From: Paenibacillus roseus
GTDB lineage: Bacteria > Bacillota > Bacilli > Paenibacillales > Paenibacillaceae
Length of the DNA: 64,000 nt
Reading direction: 5' to 3'
NCBI RefSeq assembly: GCF_016424485.1
Contig: NZ_JAELUP010000003.1
Coordinates: forward strand, 114,748-178,747
Part shown: positions 26,475 through 39,102 of the stretch, one piece after another
How the letters are laid out: each line of letters opens with the position of its first letter
How positions within the stretch are numbered: position 1 is the first letter of the stretch
The notes under the pieces: model-generated
What the model was told of the DNA's origin: nothing
Database searches by the model: none
The model's input: only the letters and a program-made list of their open reading frames with translations
Translations under genes and position numbers: made by a program

Positions 26475-29400
26475 GTGTACGGATGTATGTATAAATCAGT
26501 ATTGAAGACCAGTCAGGGGCAGACTTCGGGCTTCGCTTCGCTGGCGCTGTTTGTTTGGCCATTCGATTATACCTCTGCTGCGGGATTTGAGACGACACGA
26601 ATCGTTCAGGATATCCCGGCCAAACTTGTCCAGGACCTGCAAAGAGCTGCTCATTTTTCTGATCAGGAGTTGTATTTGATTTTACTCGGGGCAGTACAGG
26701 GATTTTTCACGACTTTAACGGGCAGTGAATCGATCACAGTATGCTCGCTGCCGTTCCAGTCCGCTGATATGACAGCGGAAGACGGAGCGCCGTTACCCGT
26801 ACAGACGGAGGCCAGCCGGAAGGCCTCCTTCGCTAGTGTTGCCACTGATGTGAAAAAGACAATGTCCAGGATGACATTGTCCAGGGAAGCTTCAAGTCTG
26901 TCACTGCTTCCAAGGGCGCGCGGCGGCAAGCCGCTTCCGCTTCTGGTCAGGATGGAGGGTGTGAGCAGCGCGGCGGACCAATGGCAGAGCCAGCTTTCCT
27001 TTGTTTTTGCCAGACGGCAGGATGAAACAATGGAGCTGCAGCTCCATTACAATATCCATGTCTATGCCCCGGAGACGATTGTCCGTCTGGCGGCGCAGTT
27101 TGTCCGGTTCTGTCAGCAAGTCATGAAGGACCTTAATATCCGTCTGGATGACGTCGATCTGCTGACAGAGGAGGAGCGGCATGAACTCCTTCGCGTATTT
27201 AATGCAACAGCGGCCCAATATCCGCTACAGCCCATACATCAACTGTTTGAGGAACAGGTGCTGCAAACACCGGATGAGCAAGCGGTATCCGGCAGCGAAG
27301 GCGTATGGACATACTCAGAGCTCAATGCCAGAGCCAACCGGGTGGCGCACTTCCTGATTGCCACGGGTATACAGGCAGAGCACCGGATTGGCGTCATGGC
27401 CGGGCATTCTCTGGAGGCTGTCGCGGCACTGCTGGGCGTACTGAAGGCGGGAGCTGCCTATGTGCCGCTGGACCCTTCTTATCCTGCCGAACGTATTCGT
27501 TATATTGCGGCTGACAGCAAGATGAAGCTGCTGCTTACGCAGGAGGAGCTCGCCGATCGTGTCCCGGAGACGACTGCCTGGTTCACGATCACCGAGACGA
27601 TGACGGAAGTAAATGAAAGCAATCCGCAGTTGAATGTCCAGCCTCATCATCTGATGTACCTGATTTATACTTCCGGCTCCACCGGACAACCCAAGGGTGT
27701 TATGGTCGAGCATAGCGGGGCAGTGAACTATGTGTGGTGGGCCTGCAAGCAGTATACAGGGAATCAACCGCGCAGTTTTGCGCTGTATTCGTCGCTTGCC
27801 TTTGACCTGACGGTGACTTCGATCTATGTGCCGCTGCTCACAGGCGGTCGGATCATTGTCTACGCAGGCGAGGACAAGGGACAATTGATGCCGCAACTGC
27901 TGGCGGAGGACCAGGTAGATGTGCTTAAGCTGACGCCGACCCATCTTCGTTTGCTGCTTTTGGCGGGTCATGTGCCGCAGCGCCTGCGGACGCTGATCGT
28001 CGGCGGAGAAGCATTGGACAGTGCGCTCGCCAGACAGGTTCACGACCACTTTGAAGGGCAGGTCACGATCTATAACGAGTACGGCCCGACGGAGACGGTC
28101 GTCGGCTGCATGATCCACGCTTTTGATCCGGCTCGTGACCTGTACAGTTCGGTACCCATTGGCAGACCGGCGGATAATGTGCGGGTTTATGTGCTGGATG
28201 AGCGTCTGCAGCCTGTGCCGGGCGGATCGCCTGGTGAGCTGTATGTTGCTGGAGATGGAGTAGCGCGCGGGTATTGGGGACAGGAGGAACGGACAGCCGA
28301 GCGCTTCCTGGAGGAACCGTTCACACCAGAGGGGCGGATGTACCGGACGGGTGATATTGCCAGACGCTTAGGTGATGGAAGTCTGATCTATCTGGGCCGT
28401 AGCGATGAGCAGGTCAAGGTGCGGGGCTACCGCATCGAGACTGGGGAAATTGAAGCATGTCTGGCAGATCATGAAGCAGTGCGTGAAGCCGCAGTGGTGG
28501 CGAAGCCGGACGGCGAATCAGGTCTTGCACTGTGGGCGTACATCGCGGCGGATGAACAGGCGGAGCATGAAGCGCTTCGGCATTATTTGCAGGAAAAGCT
28601 CCCTTCGTACATGGTGCCGTCCCATCTTGTGCTCTTGGACCGTCTGCCGGTGACTCCGAACGGGAAGACAGACCGCCGAGCGCTGCTTGAGGACGATACA
28701 CAGACAATCGTGCAGGCGCATGAGGAGCCGGCAGGAGAACTGGAGATTCGGCTTGCAGAAATGTGGCGGCAGGTACTGGGGCGTGAGCAGATCGGGGGTG
28801 GCGACAGCTTTTTTGATTTGGGCGGTCATTCACTAAAGGCCATCCTGCTATTGTCCAAGGTGCAAAAGGAATTCGGCATGACGGTACCGCTGCAAACGCT
28901 GTTTGATAGACCAACGATTAAAGGATTGGCAGCTTTCCTGTCTGCAGGCGGGACAGAGGAAGAACAAAAAGCAGAAGTTTCGGCGCATCAGGTATTCTAC
29001 AAAATATACTCGCCGATCGAACCGATAGAGAAGCGTCTCCATTACCCCGCTTCTTACGTACAAAAACGGATGTATGCCTTGAGTGCGTTAAAAGGGGCAG
29101 AAGTAACCTACAATGTGCCTCATGCGATGACTATTGAAGGTCCGCTTGATACTGAGCGGCTGCAGCAGGCGGCGAACAGGCTGATTCAGCGGCATGAAAC
29201 ATTGCGTACCTCATTTGGGTGGGTCGAGGGCGGCCTGGTTCAGCGTGTTCATGACGATACTGTGCTGACCATTCCTTGCTCCGATGCCGGAGAAGACGAG
29301 ATTGGCTCCAGGCTGGCTGGTTTTATCCGGCCCTTCGATCTTCAGTTGGCGCCCTTATGGCGTTTGGAACTGATCCGTACCGGTGCTGAACGGCATATCC

Positions 29401-32400
29401 TGCTGTTTGATATGCACCATAGTATAACGGATGGTGTTTCCGTCGGTATTTTGATGAAGGAACTGTCAGCGCTATACGAAGGTACGGAATTGCAGCCGTT
29501 GCGCATTCAGTATAAGGACTTCGCAGTATGGCAGCGGGGGCAGATGTTATCGACTATGGGGCATGAGGCTTATTGGGCCGATTTGTACAACGAGGGGGTC
29601 CCGCCACTGAATTTGCCGACCGATTATCCTCGTCCATCCGTACAGAGCTTTGCCGGACGAACGGTGACGTTCGATGTGCCTGATGATGTCGTCACTGCTT
29701 TGCAAAGGTTCAATGCCGAAACGGGCACAACCATGTATATGATCTTGCTGGCAGCCTTTGGCGTCCTGCTAGGAAAGTATGCAGGCCAGGAGGATGTTGT
29801 GATCGGTACAACCAGTGCAGGGCGCAATCATGCGGACACCGAACATTTGATCGGCGTCTTTATCAACACATTGGCGCTGCGCATCCAGCCAAGCAGCGGG
29901 AAGTCATTTTCGGCATTTGTGGACGAAGTGAAGCGGCATGCCTTAAGCGCGTTTGACCATCAGGATTTTGCGTTTGACGAACTGGTGGATAGGCTGAAAA
30001 TTCCGCGAGATATTAGCCGCAATCCGCTGTTTGATACGATGTTTGTCCTGCATAATCAAGGCGGAGGCACATCGCTGCTTACCCTTGGGAAAGAGACGGT
30101 AATCCGCGAATTTGACGATATCCGGCATGAGCCTGCGAAGGTCGATCTGACACTCGTTGCTACCCTGCTTGAGAATCAGAAGATGCTGTGGAGCATAGAG
30201 TACCGGATCGACCTGTTCCGTCAAGAGACGGTGCAGCGGATGATCGCCAATTTCGTCCGGCTCTTGACCAGTATTGCTCTGCAGCCGCATCAGCGAATTG
30301 GTGAGATCAGCCTGCTGACAGAGGAAGAGCGACATGAGTCGCTAATATTATTTAATGCGACTGGGACCGCATATCCGCAGACATCTGTGCATCAGTTATT
30401 CGAGGAGCAGGTCATGAAGACCCCGGATGAACCAGCAATTGTATCTGGCAATAAAGGCACGTGGACATACGCCGAACTGAATGCAAAGGCCAATAAGGTG
30501 GCGCGTTTCCTGATCGCCAAGGGCGTACAGTCAGAGGACCGGATTGGCGTTATGGCTGAACATTCCCTGGAGGCGGTAGCAGCGCTGCTGGGCGTATTGA
30601 AGGCCGGAGCCGCATATGTGCCGCTTGACCCCTCGTATCCGGCCGATCGCATCAGGTACATTGCGGCTGACAGCAAGATGAAGGCGCTGCTTACGCAAGA
30701 GTCTTTGGCTTCACGGGTTCCAGAGACAAGCGTCTGGTTTGCCATTGATCAGGCGATGACAGAAGGGGACGAGAGCAATCCTGGGTTGAATGTTCAGCCT
30801 CATCACCTGATGTATCTGATTTACACCTCCGGCTCCACCGGGCAGCCGAAGGGGGTCATGGTCGAACACCGCGGAGCGGTCAATTATTTGTGGTGGGCGC
30901 GAAAGCAATACACCGGCAACCAGCCAAGCAGCTTTGCGCTTTATTCTTCGCTTGCCTTTGACCTCACGGTGACGTCAATCTATGTCCCGCTGCTTACAGG
31001 CGGCCGCATCGTTGTCTACGCGGGCGAGGACAAGGGACAGCTTATGCCGCAGCTGCTGGCGGAAGATCAGGTGGATGTGCTTAAGCTGACGCCGACCCAT
31101 TTGCGCCTGCTGTTGCTGGCGGATTGTGTGCCGCAGCGCCTGCGGACGCTGATTGTTGGCGGAGAAGCGCTGGAGACGGCAGTTGCCAGACAGGTGCTCG
31201 ACCACTTTGACGGGCAGATCACGATCTACAATGAGTACGGCCCCACAGAGACGGTTGTCGGCTGCATGATTCATGCTTTTGATCCAGTTCTGGACGTATC
31301 CAGTTCCGTTCCGATTGGCCGGCCGGCAGATAACGTGCGCATTTATGTGCTGGATGAGCTTCTGCAGCCTGTGCCAAGCGGTGCCGCGGGTGAACTGTAC
31401 ATCGCCGGTGATGGTGTAGCGCGCGGATACTGGGAGCAGGAGGAACGGACAGCCGAGCGGTTTCTGAAGGAGCCCTTCACACCGGAAGGACGGATGTACC
31501 GAACGGGAGATATCGCAAGGCGTCTCGCAGACGGCAGTCTGATTTATCTGGGGCGGAGCGATGAGCAGGTGAAGGTGCGTGGGTACCGCATCGAGATCGG
31601 AGAAATCGTGGCATGTCTGACAGAGCATGAGGCTGTTCGCGAAGCGGCTGTGATGGCGAAGCCGGATAGCGAATCCGGCATTGAACTGTGGGCGTATATT
31701 GCAGTGGAGGAAAGAGCAAGGCAGGAGGAACTTCGGCATTATTTGCAGGGAAGGCTGCCAGCCTATATGGTGCCGGCCCATCTTGTGCTTCTGGACCGTC
31801 TGCCGGTGACCCCGAACGGAAAGACTGACCGGCGGGCACTTTTGGAGGACGAGAAATGGGCAGTCAATAATGCGCATGAGGACCCGGTAGGCGAGGTGGA
31901 AATTCGGCTTGCAGAGCTGTGGCAGCAGGTGCTGCTAAGTGAGCGAATCGGACGCCATGACAGCTTCTTCAGTCTGGGCGGCCATTCGCTGAAGGCGATC
32001 ATGCTTTTGTCCAAGGTGCAGAAGGAATTCGGCATTACAGTTCCGCTGCAAACGCTGTTCGATACGCCAACGATCCAGGGACTGGCTGCTTACTTGGGGG
32101 CAAGTGTAAAAACAGGAGAGGCTCAAGCAGAAACCAAGCTTGAGACAAGTTCGGGAGTCAGCAGCGATAGCGCCTATCAATGGATTAAACCAGCCGGGAA
32201 AAGAGCGTACTATCCGGCTTCCTATTCGCAAAAGCGGCTCTACGTATTGAACCATCTTGCCGAGGTCACTTACAATGTGCCAGATGTAATGCTGATACGC
32301 GGCGCGCTGGACGTGGAGCGCTTGAAGCGGGCGGTGCAGGAGCTGGTAAATCGGCACGAGACATTGCGGACCTCATTTGGCTGGATTGACGGCGAACTGG

Positions 32401-35318
32401 TACAGCGGGTTCATGAGAATGTGAGGTTGGACATTCCTTATTCCGAGCAGAGCGAAGATGAGATTGATGAGCAGATCAAGGCGTTTGTCCGGCCATTCGA
32501 TCTGAGTACGGCTCCTCTGCTGCGCGTTGAACTGGTGAAGCTTGGCGAGGACCGGCATCTGATTTTCCTGGATATGCACCATATCATTACGGATGGTGTA
32601 TCTGTCGAAATATTCCTTGAAGAGCTTATGGCGCTTTATGCGGGCAAGCGGTTTGCTCCGCTGCGCATTCAATACAAGGATTTTTCTGTCTGGCAGACAT
32701 CAGCTGAAGGAGCCGAACGCAAGCAAGAGCATGAAAAATACTGGTTGGACGTTTTCTCCGGGGGAACACCGATGCTTAATCTTCCGACAGACTACAACCG
32801 CCCGTCAATTCAAAGCTTCAGAGGGGGGCGGGTCGATTTTGAGATTCCCAAGCCGGTGACAGAACAGTTGTTCAAAATAAGCAGGGAAAGCGGCATGACT
32901 CTGTATATGATTTTGCTAGCCGTCTATAATGTGCTGCTGTTCAAGTATACGAGCCAGGATGATATTGTAGTCGGAACCACAATTGCCGGACGGAATCATG
33001 CAGATACGGAGCGATTGATCGGCGCCTTTATCAATACGCTTGCCCTGCGCAACAAGCCCCGGGGAGAAACGACTTTCTCGGCATTCATGAACGAAGTGAA
33101 GAGCAATGCATTGAAAGCCTACGAGCATCAGGATTATGCTTTTGAGGAGTTGGTAGACCGCCTCAAAACAAGGCGCGATGTCAGCCGAAATCCGCTATTT
33201 GATACGATGTTCGTCTTGCATAATCACGGTACGGGAGAGTTGGTCAAGGAGCTTGGCCCCGGTGTCCGCTTGCTGCCTTACGGCGGATTCCAGCATCGGG
33301 TCGCCAAATTTGATTTGACGCTCGTTGTTACGCTCCGTGAAGATGATCAATTGTTTTGGAGCCTGGAATACTGTGCAGATTTATTCAAGCATGATACGAT
33401 TCAGCGCATGGCCGATCATTTTATCCGGCTGCTGCGTCTTGTGACCGAAGAGCCGGAGAGAACCATACATGAGATTGACATGCTGCTTGAGGATGAGCGC
33501 GGGCTGATTGTCCACAAGTTCAATGAGACTGCGGCCAAGTTCCCTGAGGAAGACACGGTGGTCAGCCTGATTGATGAACAGGCCTGGATGTTTGCGGACT
33601 CCACTGCGGTCATTGCGCCGGACGGAGAGTTGACCTACCAGCAGCTGATCAGGCAGTCGGAGAAGCTGGCAGGCAGGCTTGCAGCAAGAGGAGTCCGTCC
33701 AGGCGACAAGGTGGCTCTGGCTGTTGAGCGATCGAAGGATCTGATTATCGGGCTGCTTGGCATTCTCAAGGCCGGTGCTGTTTATGTGCCTGTCGATCCT
33801 CATTTTCCCAAGAAGCGCATCGATTTCATCCTGGAGAACAGCGAGTGCAGCCAGATGCTGACCCATTCGCATTATGGACTTGGAAGCGGTGATACGGAGC
33901 GCATTTTGCTAATGGATCAGTTGGGAGATGATGCTGTTGAAGCCGAAGAGCCGGAGAGAATCGTGAATATGGCTGATCCGCATGAGCTGTGCTATATTCT
34001 ATATACTTCAGGGACAACCGGGCTTCCAAAAGGGGTCGCAATTGAACACCGCTCACTTGTCAACCGGTTTCATTGGATGCAGAAGGCTTACCCGATCGGC
34101 CGGGGCGACACACTGCTCCAGAAGACACCGTTCACATTCGATGTCTCGATTTGGGAGTTGCTCTGGGGACTAATTCAAGGCGCCAGGCTTGTATTTCTGG
34201 AGCCGGGACGCGAACGCGAGCCGAAAGCCATTATCGAAGCTGTGGAGACTTATCAGGTGTCAATTATTCATTTTGTGCCGTCCATGCTGAATGCCTTCCT
34301 GGAATATGCGAATGTGCATACCCAGATTGAACGCTTGTCATCGCTGAACTATGTATTCTCCAGCGGAGAAGTTCTCAAGCCGTATTATGCGGAGAAGTTT
34401 TATACTTATATGGAAGAACTGCCCGCGAAGCTTGTGAATTTGTTCGGTCCTACGGAGACAACCATCGACTCCACATTCTATGATTGTCTGCGGGAGACAG
34501 CGGGCCCGGCTGTACCAATCGGACGTCCTATCGATAATACGACGGTCTATGTTTTGCGGGACGGCAAACCGCAGCCGATTGGCGTCACTGGAGAGCTGTA
34601 TATCGGCGGCGTTGGCGTTGCCCGCGGCTATGTTGGCAGGGATGATTTGAACGGGGAGAGCTTCATTCCCAATCCGTTCATTCCGAATGACCGGCTCTAC
34701 AAGACAGGCGATCTTGCTCGTTGGCGTGCTGACGGATTCCTGGAATATATGGGACGCGCAGATGACCAGATCAAGATACGGGGATACCGGATTGAGCCGG
34801 CCGAGATTGAAACAGTCTTATGCAATATTCATTTTATTGAAGAGGCTGTTGTCCTGTCGAAGGATGAACGACTGATTGCTTATATTGTGGCGGATATGGA
34901 ACGGGATACGGCGACTATTAAAACGATCTTGTCCCTGCATCTGCCGGAGTTCATAATTCCGGATCAATTCGTACTTGTAGATTCAATCCCCCTCACCGTG
35001 AACGGCAAAGCGGATAAACAGAGCCTGCTGCAGATAGGGCTTGCTGTGGAGCAAAGGAAGGAGTATGAAGCGCCGGAGACCGAATTGGAAAAGACATTGG
35101 TGCTGGTGTGGCAGAGTGTACTCGGCATTTCGCCGATCGGGGTAACCGATAACTTCTTTGAGGCTGGCGGCACATCGATACAGGCTGTGCTGCTGGAGGT
35201 AGAGCTGGAGCAACAGAATATTTCCTCGGAGGATCTGATCGTATTCAGGTACAATACAATTCGGGAAATGGCCAACTACTTGAGCAGCCGCGTCGAAATA
35301 CAGGTTGAAACGGATTGA
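26475..35318 (+). CDS. non-ribosomal peptide synthetase, (half C)-A-T-C-A-T-C-A-T, read as Asn-Asn-Ser
   Basis: The 2947-residue enzyme begins with about 230 residues matching only the C-terminal half of a condensation domain, without an HHxxxDG motif. Modules follow: A1 (core [11 protein letters not shown] near residue 398), carrier Ser786; C2 (HHSITDG near 980), A2, carrier Ser1838; C3 (HHIITDG near 2035), A3 ([11 protein letters not shown] near 2510), carrier Ser2901. Reading the specificity pocket by eye gives DLTKIGEVG for A1 and A2, as in known Asn-activating domains, and DVWHFSLID for A3, as for Ser. No epimerase or thioesterase is seen. The start is GTG 26475 after AGGA; ATG 26487 is possible. 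Modules 1 and 2 are nearly duplicates. Confidence 0.9.
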   Translation: MYGCMYKSVLKTSQGQTSGFASLALFVWPFDYTSAAGFETTRIVQDIPAKLVQDLQRAAHFSDQELYLILLGAVQGFFTTLTGSESITVCSLPFQSADMTAEDGAPLPVQTEASRKASFASVATDVKKTMSRMTLSREASSLSLLPRARGGKPLPLLVRMEGVSSAADQWQSQLSFVFARRQDETMELQLHYNIHVYAPETIVRLAAQFVRFCQQVMKDLNIRLDDVDLLTEEERHELLRVFNATAAQYPLQPIHQLFEEQVLQTPDEQAVSGSEGVWTYSELNARANRVAHFLIATGIQAEHRIGVMAGHSLEAVAALLGVLKAGAAYVPLDPSYPAERIRYIAADSKMKLLLTQEELADRVPETTAWFTITETMTEVNESNPQLNVQPHHLMYLIYTSGSTGQPKGVMVEHSGAVNYVWWACKQYTGNQPRSFALYSSLAFDLTVTSIYVPLLTGGRIIVYAGEDKGQLMPQLLAEDQVDVLKLTPTHLRLLLLAGHVPQRLRTLIVGGEALDSALARQVHDHFEGQVTIYNEYGPTETVVGCMIHAFDPARDLYSSVPIGRPADNVRVYVLDERLQPVPGGSPGELYVAGDGVARGYWGQEERTAERFLEEPFTPEGRMYRTGDIARRLGDGSLIYLGRSDEQVKVRGYRIETGEIEACLADHEAVREAAVVAKPDGESGLALWAYIAADEQAEHEALRHYLQEKLPSYMVPSHLVLLDRLPVTPNGKTDRRALLEDDTQTIVQAHEEPAGELEIRLAEMWRQVLGREQIGGGDSFFDLGGHSLKAILLLSKVQKEFGMTVPLQTLFDRPTIKGLAAFLSAGGTEEEQKAEVSAHQVFYKIYSPIEPIEKRLHYPASYVQKRMYALSALKGAEVTYNVPHAMTIEGPLDTERLQQAANRLIQRHETLRTSFGWVEGGLVQRVHDDTVLTIPCSDAGEDEIGSRLAGFIRPFDLQLAPLWRLELIRTGAERHILLFDMHHSITDGVSVGILMKELSALYEGTELQPLRIQYKDFAVWQRGQMLSTMGHEAYWADLYNEGVPPLNLPTDYPRPSVQSFAGRTVTFDVPDDVVTALQRFNAETGTTMYMILLAAFGVLLGKYAGQEDVVIGTTSAGRNHADTEHLIGVFINTLALRIQPSSGKSFSAFVDEVKRHALSAFDHQDFAFDELVDRLKIPRDISRNPLFDTMFVLHNQGGGTSLLTLGKETVIREFDDIRHEPAKVDLTLVATLLENQKMLWSIEYRIDLFRQETVQRMIANFVRLLTSIALQPHQRIGEISLLTEEERHESLILFNATGTAYPQTSVHQLFEEQVMKTPDEPAIVSGNKGTWTYAELNAKANKVARFLIAKGVQSEDRIGVMAEHSLEAVAALLGVLKAGAAYVPLDPSYPADRIRYIAADSKMKALLTQESLASRVPETSVWFAIDQAMTEGDESNPGLNVQPHHLMYLIYTSGSTGQPKGVMVEHRGAVNYLWWARKQYTGNQPSSFALYSSLAFDLTVTSIYVPLLTGGRIVVYAGEDKGQLMPQLLAEDQVDVLKLTPTHLRLLLLADCVPQRLRTLIVGGEALETAVARQVLDHFDGQITIYNEYGPTETVVGCMIHAFDPVLDVSSSVPIGRPADNVRIYVLDELLQPVPSGAAGELYIAGDGVARGYWEQEERTAERFLKEPFTPEGRMYRTGDIARRLADGSLIYLGRSDEQVKVRGYRIEIGEIVACLTEHEAVREAAVMAKPDSESGIELWAYIAVEERARQEELRHYLQGRLPAYMVPAHLVLLDRLPVTPNGKTDRRALLEDEKWAVNNAHEDPVGEVEIRLAELWQQVLLSERIGRHDSFFSLGGHSLKAIMLLSKVQKEFGITVPLQTLFDTPTIQGLAAYLGASVKTGEAQAETKLETSSGVSSDSAYQWIKPAGKRAYYPASYSQKRLYVLNHLAEVTYNVPDVMLIRGALDVERLKRAVQELVNRHETLRTSFGWIDGELVQRVHENVRLDIPYSEQSEDEIDEQIKAFVRPFDLSTAPLLRVELVKLGEDRHLIFLDMHHIITDGVSVEIFLEELMALYAGKRFAPLRIQYKDFSVWQTSAEGAERKQEHEKYWLDVFSGGTPMLNLPTDYNRPSIQSFRGGRVDFEIPKPVTEQLFKISRESGMTLYMILLAVYNVLLFKYTSQDDIVVGTTIAGRNHADTERLIGAFINTLALRNKPRGETTFSAFMNEVKSNALKAYEHQDYAFEELVDRLKTRRDVSRNPLFDTMFVLHNHGTGELVKELGPGVRLLPYGGFQHRVAKFDLTLVVTLREDDQLFWSLEYCADLFKHDTIQRMADHFIRLLRLVTEEPERTIHEIDMLLEDERGLIVHKFNETAAKFPEEDTVVSLIDEQAWMFADSTAVIAPDGELTYQQLIRQSEKLAGRLAARGVRPGDKVALAVERSKDLIIGLLGILKAGAVYVPVDPHFPKKRIDFILENSECSQMLTHSHYGLGSGDTERILLMDQLGDDAVEAEEPERIVNMADPHELCYILYTSGTTGLPKGVAIEHRSLVNRFHWMQKAYPIGRGDTLLQKTPFTFDVSIWELLWGLIQGARLVFLEPGREREPKAIIEAVETYQVSIIHFVPSMLNAFLEYANVHTQIERLSSLNYVFSSGEVLKPYYAEKFYTYMEELPAKLVNLFGPTETTIDSTFYDCLRETAGPAVPIGRPIDNTTVYVLRDGKPQPIGVTGELYIGGVGVARGYVGRDDLNGESFIPNPFIPNDRLYKTGDLARWRADGFLEYMGRADDQIKIRGYRIEPAEIETVLCNIHFIEEAVVLSKDERLIAYIVADMERDTATIKTILSLHLPEFIIPDQFVLVDSIPLTVNGKADKQSLLQIGLAVEQRKEYEAPETELEKTLVLVWQSVLGISPIGVTDNFFEAGGTSIQAVLLEVELEQQNISSEDLIVFRYNTIREMANYLSSRVEIQVETD

Positions 35319-35387
35319 ATCCAGCTGTCGGCTCCGCGCGCAAGGGCGGGGCCGGCATGCTTCGGGAAGCGGAAGAAGGGAGGCCGG

Positions 35388-37175
35388 ATGGTGCAGGAGA
35401 AAACAAAGCTTCGGGCGCAAAGACGTCAGGCTTTTCACGTATTAGGCCGTCTATGGCAGAAATCGAAAATGTACTGGGGCTGGTATGCCGGAATTGTGGC
35501 GCTGACTACCGTACTGTCATTTATTATAGTTGCCAACGCCGAATTGATGCGACGCATTGTGAATGCCGCCATAGACCGCGATACCGCTTTGTTAACGACC
35601 TCGATTTTATTCATGGGGGGGCTAGTTCTGGTAGAAACGGCAGGGAGTTTTGCCAGCAGCTATTTAAATACTGGACTGCAGAACAGATCGACGCTGCGGC
35701 TGCAGAAGAGCCTGCTTGACAAAATGCTGCGGCTTCGCGTAAGAGAACTGTCCACTTACCATACGGGGGATTTGCTCTCCCGGATAAACGATGCTTCCCC
35801 GGACGCCCAGTCGGCGATTAATGGCAAAATGATTCAACTGCTCGGCAATGTGCTGCAGCTCGGATTTCTGCTTGCTTATCTGTCAATTGTCAATATGGGA
35901 CTCACGATTGGCTGTCTGCTGATTACGCTTGTCATTCCGCTGCTGGCCACACCAATGTCCCGGCCCATGCGCGCGACCTATACTTCACGCCAGGAAGCCA
36001 AGGCCATACAAGATGCATTCCTGATGGACAGCATGCAGGGAATGGAGGTTATCAAGAGCTATGGAGCCGGAAGGAGAATGACGGAGCGCTTCAAGTCGAA
36101 GTGGGAGGGTTATTTGCGGCATCACCTGAAGGCGCTTGCACTTGAGGCGATATTTTACAGGGTTAATATTTTTGTGTATGTGCTTGGCCTGATGTACATA
36201 TTGGGCTATGGAGGCTATCTCATTACCCAGGGCAGGTTGGATGTAGGAGCGCTTGCCGCTTTCCTGGTTGCCTTCGAGCGGCTGTCCGGGCCGATCTCCA
36301 ACTTGTCATCTATATGGCCGCAGCTTCAAGGGGCTGTATCCAGTGCGCTGCGCGTGTTTGAAATTAACGATTTGCCGGAGGAGTCGGAGGGCCGCAAGCC
36401 GGGAGGAGTCCAGAAAATACGCACGGATGGAGATATCAGGTTTGAAGGTGTGACCTTCCGTTATCACCCTGAAAGCGAGCCAGCGCTTCGAGAGGTGGAA
36501 TTTACAATCAAAACCGGGCAGATGACGGCGATCGTCGGAGAGAGCGGCTCTGGCAAAACGACCATAGCCAGCCTGCTTCTCGGATTGCAGACCCCGGAAT
36601 CGGGAAGCATCTGGGTTGATGGACAGTCTTTGAAGGAGATGGATCTGTCTGCGTGGCGGCAATCTGTGTCGTATGTGTCGCAGGAGCCTTATCTGTTCTC
36701 CGGCACAATCGGCGACAATATCAGGCTCGGAAAGACAGACGCCCAGACGATGGATGTCATTGAAGCGGCGAAGCTGGCAAATGTGCATGACTGGATATCA
36801 CGGCTTCCTGAAGGCTATCATACCGCCCTCGGAGAACGTGGACTTACACTGTCCGGCGGCGAGCGCCAGCGAATCTCGATTGCCCGTGCGATGCTTAGAA
36901 AACCGAAGCTGCTTGTGCTAGACGAGCCAACATCTGCCCTCGACAGTGAAAATGAACGGTTCGTGCAGGAAGCGATAGAGAATGTAATGGCCCGTCGTAC
37001 AGTTGTCGTTATCGCCCACCGGCTGTCAACGATACGGGGGGCAGATCATATTATTGTCATGCATGAAGGACGGGTTGCTGAGCAGGGTACCCATGAGGAG
37101 TTGCTCTCAAGTGACAGCAGATACCGCAGCTTGTATGCAGCGGCCAGTACGAGCCGAAAGGAGGAGACGGCATGA
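35388..37175 (+). CDS. ABC exporter half-transporter (membrane plus ATPase)
   Basis: The 595-residue protein has an N-terminal six-helix exporter domain followed by an ATPase with Walker A GESGSGKTT, signature LSGGERQR, Walker B LLVLDEPTSAL and the H-loop VVIAHRLST. The start at ATG 35388 follows GAAGGGAGG. It begins 69 bases after the NRPS and overlaps the next transporter gene by ATGA, so the two probably form a heterodimer that exports the peptide or its precursor. Both ATP sites look intact in this half. Confidence 0.88.
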   Translation: MVQEKTKLRAQRRQAFHVLGRLWQKSKMYWGWYAGIVALTTVLSFIIVANAELMRRIVNAAIDRDTALLTTSILFMGGLVLVETAGSFASSYLNTGLQNRSTLRLQKSLLDKMLRLRVRELSTYHTGDLLSRINDASPDAQSAINGKMIQLLGNVLQLGFLLAYLSIVNMGLTIGCLLITLVIPLLATPMSRPMRATYTSRQEAKAIQDAFLMDSMQGMEVIKSYGAGRRMTERFKSKWEGYLRHHLKALALEAIFYRVNIFVYVLGLMYILGYGGYLITQGRLDVGALAAFLVAFERLSGPISNLSSIWPQLQGAVSSALRVFEINDLPEESEGRKPGGVQKIRTDGDIRFEGVTFRYHPESEPALREVEFTIKTGQMTAIVGESGSGKTTIASLLLGLQTPESGSIWVDGQSLKEMDLSAWRQSVSYVSQEPYLFSGTIGDNIRLGKTDAQTMDVIEAAKLANVHDWISRLPEGYHTALGERGLTLSGGERQRISIARAMLRKPKLLVLDEPTSALDSENERFVQEAIENVMARRTVVVIAHRLSTIRGADHIIVMHEGRVAEQGTHEELLSSDSRYRSLYAAASTSRKEETA

Positions 37176-39019
37176 GCCTGCCGGATACAGAACTTGCGGG
37201 GCGCAATATTTCTTCACGATTTTGGGCCGTTATGAAATATGCCAAGTCGTATAAGGCGGCTTTCGTGCTGTCTGTCCTGCTGCTTGCTGCCGATATTGTC
37301 TATGATGTCGGGTACGCTTGGGTGCAGCAATGGTTTATTGATGCCGCGGGTACGCGGGATATAGACCGACTGCTTATGCTGACAGGCGTTTGCTTCGCCG
37401 CGGGTATTGCCATCATTATTTTTTTCATGCTGCAATTTTATTTGCGAAATTCAGTCCAATCGTTCATGCAGCGGGACATGTCCGTTGATGTATTTCGCAA
37501 AATAACCTCTTTGCCATATCCGTCTGTGCTGCGATATCATACGGGGGATCTCGTTTCGCGGGCGACCCGTGATGTCCAGCAGGCGAATGGGATGATCGCC
37601 AATATTGTCTATGAACTGTCCTACAATGTGGCCCTGTTTGCCGTCGCATTCGGTTATTTGGCCACGATAGACTGGAGGCTGGCCCTGGTAGTGACAGCCT
37701 CGGCGCCTGTCATATTCTTCATCGGGCGATTATTTGACAAGCGGCTGCGTACGCTTGGACAAGTGCAGCAGCAGAAGGATGCGGAAGTTCGCGGACTGCT
37801 TCAGGAAACGATGCAGGGCATCTCCATTGTACGCCTGTTTCAACTCGAAAGCCTGTTCACCGGCAAATATGAGCGCCGCCGCAAGGAGCAGAACCGGCTC
37901 CATATGCGCCAGGCGATGCTGCAGACGACGATGAATCAGTCCGTCTATGTAACCAATCAACTGATTACGATTGCATGCGCATTCTTTACGGCTCATCTGG
38001 CTATTCAGGGTACTCTGACCGCCGGACAAATTTTGGCTTTCCTGGTCTTGATCAACCGCGTACAGAGCCCGCTGCTCAGTGTCATCAATACCTGGGGGAA
38101 TTTTCAGCAGGGACTGGGCGCGGGAGACCGGTTGGCTGCGCTGGATGAGGAGCCTTCCGAAGCGGGCGGCAACGGGCTGGCTCGTGAGCAGATGGCTTCC
38201 GGGGAATCCGGAGACAGCAATTCCTCTCCAGAAACAGAGGCATCTAAACGAGCAGAAGAGCCGATCAGACTGTGTCGGGCTGCTGCTGTTGTTCCGGTTG
38301 AGGGCAAGGCCAGCAAGGTGCTGCTCTCGGATATCAGCCTGACGGTGAGGAAGGGAGAGTTTCTTGCAATTGTCGGGCCGAGCGGCGCCGGAAAGTCGAC
38401 CGCGCTCCGGCTGTGCAGCGGGCTCATCAAGCCTTCATCCGGTCTGGTTGAAGTACTGGGGTTGCCTGTTCAAGAGCATCTGGATGCAATCCGCCAGCGG
38501 ACCAGTTATGTGCCGCAGACACCGTATTTATTCACAGGCACAGTGCGTGAGAATCTGACACTGGGTGTAGAAGATTACACGGAGGAAGAGATGGTACAGG
38601 CGGCGAAGACCGCGCTGGCGCACGAATTTATCGAGCAATTGGACGGAGGTTATGATGCCCTGGTTGGCGAGCGGGGAGGAACGCTGTCCGGCGGGCAAAA
38701 GCAGCGGCTGGCAATCGCGCGTGCGATTATTCGTCGACCGGAAATTGTGCTTCTGGATGAATCGACGTCGGCACTGGATATGCGGACTGAGCGTGAAGTG
38801 ATTCATGCACTTCTGGAAGCTCTTCCTGATGTGACATTCGTATTCGTCTCCCATCGGATGACAGCTATTGAACGGGCTGACCGAATTGTCGTTATGGAAC
38901 AAGGAGGGCTTGTGGAGAAAGGAACACATGCAGAACTGATGGCCATGGACGGTTTGTACTCCATGCTGTACCGGATTCAGCAGGATCAGTCTGAGGCCGC
39001 AAGCACCACAGAAAGCTAG
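37172..39019 (+). CDS. ABC exporter half-transporter, partner of 35388-37175
   Basis: The 615-residue protein has six membrane helices, a long polar linker (about residues 330-370, rich in Ser, Glu and Gly), then an ATPase with GPSGAGKST, LSGGQKQR and Walker B LLDESTSAL. The catalytic Glu after the Walker B Asp is kept, and the H-loop reads FVSHRMT. ATG 37172 overlaps the upstream stop. It is the last gene of the NRPS cluster on this strand. Confidence 0.88.
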   Translation: MSLPDTELAGRNISSRFWAVMKYAKSYKAAFVLSVLLLAADIVYDVGYAWVQQWFIDAAGTRDIDRLLMLTGVCFAAGIAIIIFFMLQFYLRNSVQSFMQRDMSVDVFRKITSLPYPSVLRYHTGDLVSRATRDVQQANGMIANIVYELSYNVALFAVAFGYLATIDWRLALVVTASAPVIFFIGRLFDKRLRTLGQVQQQKDAEVRGLLQETMQGISIVRLFQLESLFTGKYERRRKEQNRLHMRQAMLQTTMNQSVYVTNQLITIACAFFTAHLAIQGTLTAGQILAFLVLINRVQSPLLSVINTWGNFQQGLGAGDRLAALDEEPSEAGGNGLAREQMASGESGDSNSSPETEASKRAEEPIRLCRAAAVVPVEGKASKVLLSDISLTVRKGEFLAIVGPSGAGKSTALRLCSGLIKPSSGLVEVLGLPVQEHLDAIRQRTSYVPQTPYLFTGTVRENLTLGVEDYTEEEMVQAAKTALAHEFIEQLDGGYDALVGERGGTLSGGQKQRLAIARAIIRRPEIVLLDESTSALDMRTEREVIHALLEALPDVTFVFVSHRMTAIERADRIVVMEQGGLVEKGTHAELMAMDGLYSMLYRIQQDQSEAASTTES

Positions 39020-39027
39020 ATCAAGTC

Positions 39028-39080
39028 TTAAACCGCCCTTTGGCAGCCGGAATACCCGGATCAGCCAGAGTGCGGTTTAA
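39028..39080. terminator. possible bidirectional terminator hairpin
   Basis: TTAAACCGC (39028-39036) pairs with GCGGTTTAA (39072-39080) between the convergent ABC exporter and LacI-family genes. The loop is long and the flanking T-runs are short, so this is tentative. Confidence 0.4.
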
Positions 39081-39102
39081 AGGTTTTAAAAGTATTAAAG
39101 CA

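Noticed and set aside
27315..28118. Minus-strand ORF of 267 codons inside the NRPS
   Set aside because: Shadow of the A1 domain; the same shadow recurs opposite A2 (30975-31877), as expected from the module duplication.
35315..35719. Plus-strand ORF overlapping the start of the first ABC exporter
   Set aside because: Another frame of the well-supported exporter gene; no ribosome site and no family signal.
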